A DNA stretch of 64,000 nucleotides from Anastatus disparis (GCA_017163975.1 JAFFSR010000351.1:3679501-3743500), one strand, 5' to 3'. Positions 22,674-34,990 are shown, counted from the first letter of the stretch. Made by a program: numbers and translations. The notes: generated by a model not told the origin, from the letters alone.

Positions 22674-25099
22674 CACGGTGCTCCAAAATAAGTTAAAATA
22701 AAAATTCAATGTCACTTCAAATTTCCTTTCAAGAATGATTTCTAGGCCTATCACGAACATTTAGGCATGATTTTTAAAATCGCTTTTCATGGCCTATTTG
22801 GAGAAGAATAGGTTGGATTAAAAAAATTACTTAAAATAAAATGATTTTATTTCATCTATAAAATTAATGCTTGAAAGTGATCGTGATGTAGTTATGACTG
22901 TAAAAATATAACAAAATTAAAGAATATCTGCCTTATGATTTCAGCTCGAAAATTTAAAATAATGTTGAAAAATTATTTCTTAGCTATACTGTTAAAAAAA
23001 ACATGAAATTCAATGCAAAACTAGAAGTAAGCTTTCAGTCTGCACATTAATTTTCATGCGATTAAATATAAAAATTTATTATTTTACCGTATTTTTCTGT
23101 GAAATCGCATAAAAATTAATAATTTCACCGTAATTTTATTGTACAATTGCATAAAATTTAGAGTTAAGATAAATTTAAGTGATGTACTGGAAGTGATATT
23201 TTATTTTTTCAAGCAGTGTACTTGGGTATACATAGTATTTAAAGAATGTATATATTTACGTCGATGCCATCTATTAATATACTGCATAATATGTTGGAGT
23301 TTAAATTATATGTCAGGTTTTGAGCAATTCAGTAATAATTTGAAACTTGTAGGACTAACATGGAAATGTCCCCATCTCTGGGATACAGATTTAACTAAAA
23401 TTGCAGGTTATGATTCTTTGATAAAAAAAATAAATCCGTGTTCTTTGTTTTCGTCTAATAAGCACCAGAGACAAAGGTATAGACATTTTTTTTTAGATTT
23501 CAGTAAAAAGAAGCTCTTGTAAGGACTTCACTAACCAAAAAACTCAAACTTTCACAGAAAAATATAAAGAAGATAAGTGGAAGAAGAAGTTTAACACTCT
23601 AATTTCAACTTTATTGCATCAAAAAGTCTTAGGTGGTTGAAAATTTATAGGTGATCGAAATATACTAATTAAATAATGTCATAAATTCATCATGTGTTAC
23701 ATGCTAAGAATATTAAGAAAATATGTAGAAATATCTAATTAAGCATAATTTTTTAATCGCAAAAACTTTTTTAACATAATAAGGCTTAAAGTAAAGTATT
23801 CACCTCATACTTTTTTTATCTTCCATAAATTTTTTGTAAGAGTTTTTTTTCGCTTATTTAAGTTCTTATACTGCTTCTTTTTAACGGAATGTCGGAGTTG
23901 TTGGAATCGATTTTTACTTTTTTTATCTGATTGATATCTCTTTAAATTGACTATTTAGACAAATATAATGACTTGTCCGCGCTAGAGCTACATTAATTCA
24001 ACAATTTTCGTAAAAAAAAAAATCACTTTAACTTGTTATTCTTTCATCAACTTTGAATGAAAATTAGATATCAAGCTCGATAAACCTAACTTAAAAATAC
24101 TATACATTGAAAGTTTGTTTATAACTTTTTATGCGTAGTATTTTAATAAATTTCTTGAGTTGTCCGCACTCAGGATTAATCTTATAAAATTTCTTTCTGT
24201 AGTGAAAGAATATGATTTGACGCACCGTTTACTCATGAACTTTGAATAAAAATATTATTAGGAGGGGATAACTACGATATCCTCTTAATGTGTTTTTGAA
24301 AAAATGGCCATATTTTGTTCTTTCTTTATTAGACAAAAACAGAACACTGCCTCATTTTTTTCATTAAAGAATCATAACCTGCAGGTTTAGCTAAATCTGC
24401 TTACTAGAGGTGGGGACCTTTCCTTGTCAACCCCACAAATTTCAAATTACTATTGAATTGCTCAAAACCTGACATATTGAACTTCAACAAATTAACTAAA
24501 GAACTATTAGGATCTGACATAGACCAGACGCTCTCTGGTGGATAAAATCTGAACAAATGGTAGCATACAAGCAGAAAGCGTTCGTTGATGCGTCTTGTAT
24601 GTTCTTGTGTGTCTTGCGTGAAAAGGTTATTATATCACCGATATTTTTGCTATTTTTAACGTACTTTATTAGATGTCCTGTTCTGAAAACTTGTTCACCT
24701 TCCATTAAATTACGTTTGGTAAGATTAGTATCTGCCCAATAGCACAGAAATATTCATAATTAATAAAAACAGGTACTTGCTCTATATATGACAATGTAAA
24801 TTGTATGCTATGGTACGCCATTTTAGCTTAGACGACACCCCCATGTCAGATGCCAATATTTCGACATTATTTTTATTATTCAAGCTCAATAGTCCTATAG
24901 CATAAGACAGATTCTTCAGTTTTATTATTATACCCACTATTATACCCACCTCCCGATCATTTTCAAACATTTTTTTAATAACATGCAAACTGATTTTTAA
25001 AATCATGCCTAAATATTTGTAATGAGTCTAGAAATCATTCTCAAAAGGAATTTTAAAGTGACATTAAATTTTTTTTTAAACTCACTCCAAAGTACCGTA
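22674..25099. mobile_element. Large palindromic element in LINE A (GTGT duplication)
   Basis: The left end CACGGTGCTCCAAAATAAG pairs with the right end CTCACTCCAAAGTACCGTA. The sequence GTGT lies on both sides (22670-22673 and 25100-25103), and removing the insert with one GTGT makes the LINE frame continuous. The arms pair again at AGGTTTTGAGCAATTC and GGTTATGATTCTTT (about 23315-23420 against 24365-24470). I see no transposase, so it is probably non-autonomous. Confidence 0.75.
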
Positions 25100-25129
25100 G
25101 TGTCTAACGCATGTATTGAGGGGTCTGTG

Positions 25130-26481
25130 TAAGGTTGCCAAATGTACTGATTTTTCAGAAATTATTTTGTTTATATATTTGCAAATATACACGTATGTAC
25201 AAATGAACATAATATTCTTTTAAAAAAAAGTAAAAGTTTAAAAGGAATTATGCTCCCGGTTAAAAAGAATGATTAATCATGTGATTATTCACGGGATTAA
25301 TCACAAAATTTATCATGAAATTAATTACATGATTTATCACGAAAGTTATCACAGGATTAATTATGTGCTTAATCACGTGATTAATCATGTAATATTATCG
25401 AGAATTAAATCCCGTAATAAATCCCGTAATAAATCCCGTGATTAGTCATGTGAGAAATCACGTGATTATCAGCTGATATTTCTTAAAATATTTTTATTAA
25501 AAATATTAAACTATGAATTGAAATTTGGGTAAAAACTATAATTTTTTTTTCTAAAGAGAAAATTCAAAAGTAGTTAAGCTACAGGATAATAATTATTTTT
25601 TTATTTTTCATTAAAACCTACAAAAATACCTCTATTCATTAGTTGAAATAGAGTATGAGAAAACAGGCGAAATAATCATTATTTTAGATCAAACGAAACT
25701 GTCAGTTTATATGCTCTGAACTGTCTTATTTTTTTCGTGCGCATTTGCATACCATAAAGAAATCAATCGCTAAAAAGCGCGGTAGCCCTCTAACGAGCAA
25801 TCATCAGTACTATTATACAAATTGATATGAATATATATAATAATACTGATGATTGCTCGTTAGAGGGCTACCGCGCTTTTTAGCGATTGATTTCTTTATG
25901 GTAAGCGAATGCGCACGAAAAGAATAAGACAGTTCAGAGCATATAAACTGACAGTTTCGTTTGATATAAAATAATGATTATTTCGCCTGATTTCTCATAC
26001 TCTATTTCAACTAATGAATAGAGGTATTTTTGTAGGTTTTAATGAAAAATAAAAAAATAATTATTATCCTGTAGCTTAACTACTTTTGAATTTTCTCTTT
26101 AGAAAAAAAAATTATAGTTTTTACCCAAATTTTAATTCATGGTTTAATATTTTTAATAAAAATATTTTATGAAATATCAGCTGATAATCACGTGATTTCT
26201 CACATGACTAATCACGGGATTTATTACGGGATTTATTACGGGATTTAATTCTCGATAATATTACATGATTAATCACGTGATTAAGCACATAATTAATCCT
26301 GTGATAACTTTCGTGATAAATCATGTAATTAATTTCATGATAAATTTTGTGATTAATCCCGTGAATAATCACATGATTAATCAAGTGATTCTTTTTAACC
26401 GGGCTTATATGTATATACTTTTATATTTGCAAGTATATAAACAAAATAATTTCTGAAAAATCAGTACATCTGGCAACATTA
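25130..26481. mobile_element. hAT-like palindromic element with 8-bp duplication (1352 bp)
   Basis: The ends are TAAGGTTGCCAAATGTACTG and the mirrored CAGTACATCTGGCAACATTA. An exact 8-bp direct repeat GGTCTGTG flanks it (25122-25129 and 26482-26489). Eight-base duplications with TAnGGTTGCCA-type ends are typical of hAT elements. Each arm is about 650 bases and carries an array of GATTAATCACGTGATTAATC-like palindromes (about 25270-25470 and 26165-26395). The short valine/isoleucine/asparagine ORF in the array is a by-product. Confidence 0.85.
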
Positions 26482-26489
26482 GGTCTGTG

Positions 26490-27401
26490 TGACCTGAGGC
26501 TCTGAAATCGACAGAAGTAATACCAATATACAAAATAGGTAACAAAAATGACATAAATAGTTATAGACCAATCTCTTTAATTTCTAGCATTGCCAAAATA
26601 TTTGAAAAAATTATACACGGTCGTATTTTTGAGTTCATTAATAAGCATAATATACTGGCAAGGAATTAATTTGGGTTTAAAAGTAACTTAGGTACTAAGG
26701 ATGGCTTAAATCATCTAACAAATTTACCATATAACAACCTAGATAAGAGGATTCTTATAATTGTTGTTTTTCTCGACTTAGCCAAGGCATTTGACACAGT
26801 CGATCATGGTATTCTATTAGACAAAATGGGATTAGAGGAAGTGCATTGGACCTAATCAGAAGTTATCTAGCGAATCGTAAGCAAACTGTAAAACTGAACA
26901 ATTTGAATAGCGATTCCAGAGCTTTAACTGCGGGAGTCCTGCAAGGAACTATTCTTGGGCCACTGTTGTTCTTACTATACATCTTCTTCTTTGAGGATAT
27001 GCCTTTGGATAACCTGATAGCTTATGCCGATGATACAGCTGTGATAACAACAGATAATACATGGAAGTAAGCAGAAATTAAAATATCTTGGATTGTTTCT
27101 GGAGTACAATATGAAATGGGATAGTCATATTAACTACATTATTAACGAAACAAAATATTTTGTTAAAAACGTCTTTTTAATCAATAAACAACCTTTTAGT
27201 ATTAAACAGTCCTTTGTAAATGAAGTGTTAACGTACCACTATAACAAATTGAGTGCAATTTTTAATACTAGAACGACATGCACTAGAAACAAGAGTATTC
27301 CTTTACCAAAAATAAATAAAACTACAAGTAACAAGAATAGTTACTTAGTTGCAGTTAAGACTTTTAACTTACTACAAAATGAACTCAAAGTATTGGAGTA
27401 A
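26490..27401 (+). pseudogene. LINE A ORF2, reverse transcriptase and C-terminal part
   Basis: Reading resumes immediately after the hAT-like element with PEALKSTEVIPIYKIGNKND, NSYRPISLIS and IFEKII, then FLDLAKAFDTVDH (first catalytic aspartates, about 26770-26810), LQGTILGPLLFLLYI and AYADDTAVI (catalytic YADD, about 27021-27047), then KYLGLFLEYNMKWDSHINYI and the tail ORF 27093-27401 ending FNLLQNELKVLE. This is the standard block order of a LINE reverse transcriptase. Stops occur near 26487, 26667, 26850 and 27070, and a deletion between AYADD and KYLG is likely because the block is short. The closest groups are Jockey/CR1-like; exact clade not determined. Confidence 0.85.
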
Positions 27402-27745
27402 GTATTAATAAAAAGTCAAGCAAGTTTTAACTTAAAATATGGGTGAAAACATATTTATGAAACTAAATGTGATTTCTATTTTAAACTATTTTTATACACA
27501 CGAAAGTATTATAATTATGTTGAAATTTAAAGTTAAATTTCAAAGATCTATTCTCTTATTATGTCTAACACAGATTACTACTACTTTTCACCTCCTCCAG
27601 TCTGACTCTGGCTTCATCGAAGCGACTGGCAAAGAAGGTTCAGATCCTCCTATTGTACCCATCACTCAATTTAAGTTAGCAATAAGGGGCTTAACTGTTA
27701 CAAAGTATATGTAATAGCATAAGATATAGTCAATATAATAAAATC
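27402..27745 (+). other. Probable LINE A 3' region
   Basis: A 91-residue frame (27439-27714) lies here, but I do not recognise it and AT-rich sequence of this kind gives such frames by chance. The stretch sits between the last LINE A coding block and the tail of LINE B on the other strand, so it most likely holds the 3' untranslated ends of both. Confidence 0.4.
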
Positions 27746-29200
27746 AAATAAATACATTCATTTATAACCCATTCAGCCATCAATCAAGTACCTCAGTGCT
27801 GATTTGAACCTACTAAGAGATGGAAGAATTTTAATCTCAGTGGGCAAGGAGTTTCAAAAATGCGCACTTTGAACTTGGAAAGAATTTCTGCCAGTTTCAG
27901 TACTCATAAAGGGCACTGCTAGATTCTTAATTTCTCTCCTAGTAACCCATTTACCGATACCAATTTTAAATCGTAGACAATCATACGTGGCACTTGAGAT
28001 ATACAATTCAAAAGAAATTAAATATATTTTTTAAATTAATTATATTTTTAGAAATGAAAAGGAGAAGCATCGAGCAGAACTATCAAACAGTAGTCAAAAT
28101 TCGAAAACAGTAGGGTGATCACAAGTTGTTCACGCAAAGGCTTCATGGTGTACTGAAAAAATCGCAAAACATACAACACTCAGCTAAATTTTTTTGTAAG
28201 CATATTAATGTGCGGCTCCCAAGAAAGCTCAAGGTCAAGCATAGCACCAAGGCTCGTTATAGTCAGAAAAAAGAATGCTTAGACCTTTCTTAAGGTCGAT
28301 CGTCCTTGGCGCCCAGTATAAAATGAATTAAGGTAAAGGCAAAACAATAATGACCTCAGTAACAAATCCTCTGGAATTCCTAGGCTGGTTGTTAGCCAAC
28401 CTGATTCTTCTTGTGAGTTTGATGAAACCATTTATTTCTTTCCTGAAATATAGGAGCTAATCCATAAGAAAGCGGCCCAGGAAAATCTATCGATCTAAGC
28501 CTTGTGAGTAATTTGGAGAGAGCGTCGAATAATTTACTAAAGTTGAAAAGTAAACGTGACAAGTTTTTTGTCTAGACCTGACCTTATGTCATCTGTTAAT
28601 TTAAGTAAAGCTGTCTGCGCTGAATGATTTTTTCTGAAACCAATCTGCATCACATCAAGTATCTTATAAACAGAGTCATAAGGTATTTACCAATAAATGG
28701 TAAAGTTTTGAGTATTACACTTTGAGGAATGCCATCCTCGCCACGAGCCTATGGTGGAAAATGAGAAATCCTGAGAACAACATCATTAATATTAATTGGT
28801 TTAAAAGTAAAACCACTTTCATTACATTCAGAAAGAATTTTCCCGCGATGCTCATCATCATCATGCGGCGAAACTAATTCCCCCAGCAAAGTGCACATTA
28901 AGTTAATCAGGAGTAAAAATATTTAAGTCTTCCAGACATTACCATTTGCAAGAGCTTTAAACAGTCTATTACGGTAGTAGGTAGTTCTTGCAAATTCAGT
29001 CTGTTCGTCTACTGTTTTACGTAAATGCAGAAAATCAAATAAAAATCCCATTTTGTTTGTGCATTTATATTTTCTATAAGTAGCATCTCTCTTACGCCAT
29101 ATCTTCGACAATTCTTCATTTAACCATGGTCATTCTTTGTATATTTAAGTATTTTCACTAGTGCTTAGTTTCCTAGCAGTAAATTTGTCACGAATACAAC
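27746..29200 (-). pseudogene. LINE B ORF2, linker, reverse transcriptase and C-terminal part (broken)
   Basis: On the minus strand, in order from high to low coordinates: the linker frame 29111-28923 (IWRKRDATYRKYKCTNKMGF); the reverse transcriptase fingers with QIGFRKNHSAQTALLKLTDD (about 28650-28590) and GLDKKLVTF; an eroded catalytic stretch where FD-A-LSKL is legible; LGAMLDLELSWEPHINMLTK (about 28245-28185); and the tail with NSFQVQSAHF and LSRFKSALRYLIDG ending near 27775. That order is diagnostic of a LINE ORF2. Numerous stops and frameshifts make it dead. The YxDD catalytic block is not legible and is probably lost with a deletion near 28350. Sequence differs clearly from LINE A. Confidence 0.7.
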
Positions 29201-29760
29201 CAAATACAGACTCTAAGTCGACTGTACCAGCTGTGAATGACACCTAATCATAACCGTCCAATTTCTCTAATAATTCATTTCGACAAATATTTTTATAGTT
29301 TCTATATTTATTCGTGTACAGTGCACGTATTATAGGAAATAAAAACTTCAATTGAGTTCTGTCAACTATGAAAGTTTGCAGGTGAATTATTTGCATCAAG
29401 TATACTATCATTGTTATCCACAAGAATCAGGTCAATTCATGTGTAACACGATGGATTGAGATGCGTAGCACCATGCTCGACCAACTAAAGCGAAAGCTCA
29501 GCCAATAGCTTACTACGAAACCTCGAAAATCAGAATTTTTTGTAAATAAAATAGCAGGAGGACGATAAACGACAGAAACTAGCACAGGTTTGAAGTTGCC
29601 ATTCTTGACTAAACAAAAAATACACTCTGGAACTTCAGGTTTGCCACCGCTAGTAATGGTTATTGTATTTGAAAAAGCTAATATTTCAAACATTAAATTA
29701 CCCTTTACATAGAGGGCAACCCAACCTTCATAAAGGTTTCTTTCCTGCCAAAATATTTAA
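29201..29760 (-). pseudogene. LINE B ORF2, endonuclease remnant
   Basis: The minus-strand frame 29693-29427 contains FEILAFSNTI, ECIFCLVKNGNFKPVLVSVV and SVVYRPP, the central blocks of LINE endonucleases (the aspect VYRPP precedes the GDFN block). The GDFN and DH blocks expected downstream are not clear. It stands directly upstream of the linker in the minus direction. The remnant is interrupted by stops on both sides. Confidence 0.6.
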
Positions 29761-31480
29761 TAACCTTCAATCTGAATGACGTCATCCTAGATAGTCATTC
29801 CTGTTTCATTTTTCGAAGCGAATTTAAATGCTCTCCATTTTTTTCGGCTTACCAGAAATCTACCATTTCTATGCCATACAAAATTTATACCTCTCTCCTT
29901 TGCATATTTATTAATATCTTTAAAATTTTTATGTCTCTTTTTGGAGATATTCATTAATAAATATTTGAGAGTGATTCCTTATGGCAGAAAAACTAACAAA
30001 ACAAGAAAGGTCAATGTCTGCAGTTCAAAAACTAGTAATTTTTTTTCTATTAATACTTATGACACAAGGTTTGCTTTCAAGAGTCTAGTCAGCAGCAAGA
30101 TGAGATCTTCGGGACCATCCCTGATCGCATTGTTTTTAGTGTCAGACGATGTTGACACAGTAACTGACAATATGTACAATCGTGTTATGATCAAAAGTAT
30201 AGCACTAAAGGTAGCAGAAACATAATCCTCTAAACGAACATAAGTTGTTGACCAGTCCAGTCCGCTAGAGGTTACCAAATAACCACCCTCGGCACTGCAA
30301 TTGTGTTTGTTTTGGTGGAGCGTATTTTGTTGGCATACATTTATTTGAATTATTGAAGTCTTAGTGTCTGGTGTTCCACTGGTATCTATATTTGTATGTG
30401 GATTATTTTCATGCTCATTCATATGCTTCTATACACTGAGATCAGAGACGGTCTGCGCTATGCATGGTACCTCCATAATAAGTTCTAAAAAGTTTTTGCC
30501 CACTTCATTAAAAACTTTAACAAACATAGAATGAATATTACTGATTTTAGAATTGAAATTTGCATTGATTGTTTCGCAATTCTTATTTAGAAATAATTTA
30601 TTTATTTTATGGACGACAACTGACCCTCTAAAACACTGTGTTTCTCAATAAGTTTGAGATTTTCATCCAGCAACCCTGTCTGCACAGCCTCTAAATTCTT
30701 AATTATTTTAGTTATCTAGCTTATCTAATATGTCTCACAAACCGTCATCAATACTCATTAAGCTGCTCTCAAAACCTGGAAGTACATCTAGGATTGATTC
30801 AAGCTTGTGAGACGAAAAGCTTTTCATTGCAGACAGAGCAGCGTGAACAGAAGTGAAATCAACACTATTATTGCAATTTTTATTATTGTCTAATGAATTA
30901 AGTATTTAATCATTTTTAGTGGTAGCATCTAGCGCTGCGCCACCTCTGTTTCGCATAACCGTAGTAAAATCAATACTTAAATGAATTTTTCTGCTCCACC
31001 ACATCCCTGTCCTTCTGAGATGCCTTGGTCATTATTTGTCCCTGTATTACAATGACCGGTGCTATTTGCGTGTCAGTCTTTGATGAAGTAGATGTACTTA
31101 AGAGTAACTTTGTACTATCTTAATGGACACCAAGTGTCTGACTGCTGTTGCCAGCCCTGAGTGCGTGAATGGAGGAGATGTTCTTCTGGTCTTTTGCCTG
31201 TACGCATTTTTTGCAGACATAGTTAGCAGAACCTTTTAATTGTATGCACTTGGCATAACAGCGCTGGCAACAGGTGGCACAATTATATAACTCCTTTGCT
31301 CCGCATATATCAGACGTCGGATACTTACATATGCAACAGCTCCCGGTGATAGCGACCTCATGAGGTAAATTCTAAAAATAAGGTTACTGAGCGTGTTCCA
31401 AAAGGTACTAAAATGTTGTCTCCCTCATAATATATAAGATGGTCAGTAAGCTCAAAAAGTTCTCGGATCCAAAAATTTAT
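29761..31480 (-). pseudogene. LINE B ORF1 with cysteine-rich PHD-like finger (broken)
   Basis: Read on the minus strand, about 31345-31200 gives a cysteine cluster that includes CCICKYP, YNCATCCQRCYAKCIQLKG and YVCKKC: a C4-HC3-like spacing resembling a PHD finger, known from the first ORF of CR1/L2-type insect LINEs. Further on lies a long, weakly conserved region with glutamine/serine-rich composition and a C-terminal frame 30422-30057. Stops are frequent. Its distance and orientation relative to the endonuclease at 29.7 kb make it the first ORF of the same element. The exact start is not recognisable. Confidence 0.5.
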
Positions 31481-31751
31481 GTTTACCCAGCAAGCATAGC
31501 ATCACTCCTACAATTTCAATATTGATGCTGACTTGTATTAAGGCGTCTGCAAATATTCTGTAACAAAAACGCCTGAAGACAGCCTGATGAAAGCAAACAA
31601 TCCAAAAATTGTAGAGCGTTATAAAAAACGTTTAACGCTACTTACGTGTTCCAAAGTATCCGTATATAGAAGAAAAATCATACAAGCTCGTTTGCTTTTT
31701 CCATATGTTTAAATACTATTTTTTTTTAATCTTTTCATTATTGTTATTTAA

Positions 31752-31962
31752 GGGGATGTAATAGGGTATATGATTTCTACATAGTTACCGACATTGCAGT
31801 TTTCCAAATTTTTTATCTTTATTCGAAAATTTTCAGAAATATCTCTATATTAGGCTTTTTATTAGTAGAAATGAAAGACTGTAATATATAGAGATATTTT
31901 TAAAAATCTTGGATTAAGAACCAATAATTTGGAAAACTGTAATGTCGGTATTTTACATTCCC
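31752..31962. mobile_element. piggyBac-like MITE (TTAA duplication)
   Basis: TTAA lies at 31748-31751 and 31963-31966. The ends are GGGGATGTAATAGGGTA and its mirror ending in TTTTACATTCCC. The arms pair further through CGACATTGCAGTTTTCCAAA and AATATCTCTATAT. TTAA duplications with GGG ends are diagnostic of piggyBac-type integration. A related left end (TTAAGGTGATGCAATAAGG) lies at about 32103-32121 without a matching right end nearby. Confidence 0.8.
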
Positions 31963-32145
31963 TTAACATAAAAATGTTATTAATAATATTGAACATTTTA
32001 TTAATAAGTATTAAAAGTAACATTATTGAAAACTTCCAAAGTATTTAAATATATTTTTAAATGAAGCACAGAACTGGCAATCATTTCTATTTATTTTTCT
32101 TTAAGGTGATGCAATAAGGTATATGATTTCTGGTAGGGGAGTATT

Positions 32146-33253
32146 TCTCCCAATCCGATTTTCCTAAAGGATATTTTTTCCAACAGACATTATTCTCAAA
32201 AGTTTATTTTCCTAACAGTCAATTTTCCCTAAAAACTTTTTCTTAAACAATTTTTCATTTAAAGTTTTATATTGTAGATGATGATATCTTAACATATCTA
32301 AAACATGTTGGGTTTTATTTAAAATTAATATAAAAAAATTAATGAAGGTTGTGGACTGACACCAAGGAAAAAATGTCAAATGAATGTCAATGGGCTTCCA
32401 GTTCGTAGAAATCTATACGAAAAAAAAAAATTTAACATGTTTTAAATATTTTAATATATTATTAGATCATGCATTTAAAAGAGTCTGTTTTTTAATCCGT
32501 TTACTCAGTTGCAATTCGCGCAATATAATTTCAGTATCGCCTCGTCTTTTAGCGCTTCTTCAAATAAATCTTACCAACTAGAATGATATTTACCAACTAA
32601 TATATATTTTTTTTAATATTATATAAGAGTAAGTCTAACCTGGTACCCGTTTAACACATTACATCAGGTCAGAGCCCTCTGACACACAATACCTTTGACC
32701 ATCAATGGATGGTCAGTCACTTCCGTGACCAACAATCAACCGATACTTAATAAGGATGGATTTTTAAGAGTCACGATATGAATGACACATAAACTAATTT
32801 TCTTTCGAAAAAAAGTCAGAGGTACCTGGCTGGAATCCAAACCCATGTACTTCGGTTTGGAAAGCAAGAGCCTTATCCGCTTCGCCACAATGCTCTGATG
32901 TTTACCAACTAATAGCTGGAATATATTGCGACAACCATTAGCTACGTCGTTTGTGCATGATGTATCTCAAAATTTTAAATCATACAGATTTCATAAAAAT
33001 TTAATCATTTAAAATTTTAATACTGATCAAAATTTAGAGAATGATAATACACAATCAAGAAAAATAAAATATAATAAAAGTATGATTTAAATTGGATTAA
33101 AGTTAGTTTCCAAATATTTGTTTTTTTTTTTAAGTTTGTTTTCCAAAATATATATTTTTCAGAAAAATGATTCTTATGGTAAAAATTATTTTTGAGAAAA
33201 AATGCCATTAGAAAAAATATCCTTTAAAGAACACGGATTGGAAAATTATCCAA
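32146..33253. mobile_element. Foldback element carrying a SINE
   Basis: CTCCCAATCCGATTTTCC and AAAGGATATTTTTTC on the left are mirrored by GAAAAAATATCCTTTAAAG and GGATTGGAAAATTATCC on the right. The inner pairing is also visible (TCTCAAAAGTTTATTTTCC against TTATTTTTGAGAAAA). The loop contains the SINE at 32603-32900. No protein is encoded. Confidence 0.65.
32603..32900 (-). mobile_element. tRNA-derived SINE with 14-bp target-site duplication
   Basis: On the minus strand the head reads TGGCGAAGCGGATAAGGC (an A box of the TRGCnnARnnGG type, about 32891-32874) and GGGTTTGGATTCCAGCC (a B-box-like sequence, about 32846-32830), the internal RNA polymerase III promoter of a tRNA-like head. A body of about 220 bases follows, ending in an A-rich tail (the T run at 32607-32614). 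The direct repeat TTTACCAACTAATA lies exactly at both ends (32589-32602 and 32901-32914), as produced by LINE-driven insertion. Which tRNA it came from is not clear; the head is diverged. Confidence 0.7.
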
Positions 33254-33394
33254 CAATCGGCGTCATATTATCGCAATTTTTTATCAGGTGCTAGACGTGA
33301 CTTATACTATTAAGGCAATTTATAATTAACGTGTATAATATCTGAAATGTGCTTAAAGTGAACTCTTAAAATTGATCCATCATTACATAAACTA

Positions 33395-33790
33395 CTTCAA
33401 GACCAGGCCGGAGTAGAACCTGATACCGACCAAGTAACAATTGAGTAGTTTGTTATTTACTCAAGTATTAAATGGTGTATCTTCAAATTAAAGGTTGAGC
33501 GCAATAGATATTATTATTATAAACCTCTATGCACAAGAAAAAAAAATCTACTGTTTTGTTTTTGAGAAAAGTAAGTAACGCCAAAGTAAAAGTTTATGTT
33601 TATAATATTTTCATGTTACTTACTTTTCTCAAAAACAAAGCAATAGATTTTTTTTCTTGTGCATAAATATTTGTAATAATAATATCTATTGCGCTTAACC
33701 TTCGATTTGCAGATATACCGATTAATACTTGAGTAAATAACAAAAATCTCAATTAGACAAGGACAGCGAATCCGGTCTGCTCTTAAGACG
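33395..33790. mobile_element. Palindromic MITE, GAGCGCAATAG family, copy 1
   Basis: The outer arms share CTTCAAGACCAGGCCGGA with the mirrored TCCGGTCTGCTCTTAAGACG. Inner arms carry TTATTTACTCAAGTATT, TTGAGCGCAATAGATATTAT and TTTTGTTTTTGAGAAAAGTA, each mirrored. The same sequence of segments occurs at 42140-42523, so this is a family rather than a local palindrome. Confidence 0.8.
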
Positions 33791-34264
33791 TTTGCGACAC
33801 AATATACAATGTGTCCGAAAAGTCACGGAAGACTCTAATAATTTTCTAGGTAAAACATTTTTACAAAAAGTCAAGGTCATTCTAGGGGTAACTTTTGTGA
33901 AAGAATTCAACAGTGTTAATGATTTTGACCCTAGTTCTGATTCTCAAGGTCAATTTTGTCTTTTTTATAAGAACCTCTATTTTTGACACATGTTTAAATA
34001 TTAACTTAAGTCATAAGATCATTTTAAACTTGAAGGTCCCTTAAAGTCATTTAAACTTGAAGAAGGTTTGGTTACCTCTCGGCATAGAAAATTCTCAATT
34101 CTTTTAACCGCCAAGGCTATTAACTTTAACAAGGTGTATGAAGTGGTGACTTTAAGCATGATCTTGACAATATCTTTCAAGGTCATTTCAATGTTAATAT
34201 TTTTATTTACTTTTAGCATTACCGAAGAATAACGACGTGGACGTAGTAATAGTATATTGTAACC

Positions 34265-34368
34265 CATGGCCAGTAAAAAAAAGAATATCTCAGATCACAT
34301 GTTTGTCAACCTCGGCTTCACCTCGGCCAATTACATGTGATCTGAGACATTCTTTTTTACTGGCCATG
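34265..34368. repeat. 104-bp hairpin
   Basis: CATGGCCAGTAAAAAAAAGA is mirrored by TCTTTTTTACTGGCCATG, and ATCTCAGATCACATGT by ACATGTGATCTGAGA, with a short loop around CCTCGGCTTCACCTCGG. It is a near-perfect inverted repeat inside the larger palindrome. Confidence 0.85.
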
Positions 34369-34396
34369 AGTTTTAATGTACTTTTTTGCTCGATGG

Positions 34397-34454
34397 AGCC
34401 AGAAAGCGGCAACTTCGTTTTGGGCAACGGCCAGGAAGTTGCCGCTTTCCGGCC
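34397..34454. repeat. GC-rich hairpin of about 58 bp
   Basis: AGAAAGCGGCAACTTC at 34401-34416 pairs with GAAGTTGCCGCTTTC at 34434-34448, with a short GC-rich loop. The base composition stands out from the AT-rich surroundings. Confidence 0.75.
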
Positions 34455-34990
34455 GGAAGGTAGAAAAATCTATTTCCTTTGGGATGCTTCATTAGTATGA
34501 GTCTCTTTGCCTTCCACATTTGGCCATTCGTATTGATAACTACTGTATCTTTACTTTGTATGCACGAATCAAATTCGATTCACTTCTTGGCAATAAGCTA
34601 ACCAATGATAAAAATGGTTAATGCGTAACATACAATTATTAACATTTATTATGCTTTGCCTCAAAAAAAGTTTGTGTAATTTATATAAACTAATTAAATT
34701 TTGTGGATGAAAATGTTCTCTCGGGACCGAAAGAGTTAAACGTAATTTTGAACTAGAACTTAAACAAGCATTTAATCCAGATTTTATTCAATATACAAAA
34801 TGTTTCGATTCATGAGATTACCGTTTGAGTAAAAAAACAGTAGGGCTTTAATATAAAAAATTAAATTATTATTTTTATTTTTTTTTAAACATTTATCTCT
34901 GTTTTAAACTTGTGTTTTTTATTGTGATTGGCGTATGAGTAAAGTCTAATTTATAAGATAAGTCAAAATATAACGACTGATACGATCTGA
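34455..34990. other. AT-rich spacer before the mariner relic
   Basis: No protein or clear repeat is seen. The mariner 5' end probably lies in this stretch, but I could not identify an end sequence. Confidence 0.4.

Noticed and set aside
32825..32900. Functional tRNA gene
   Set aside because: The head has A and B boxes but the B box and acceptor stem are diverged, and it continues into a SINE body with a target-site duplication.
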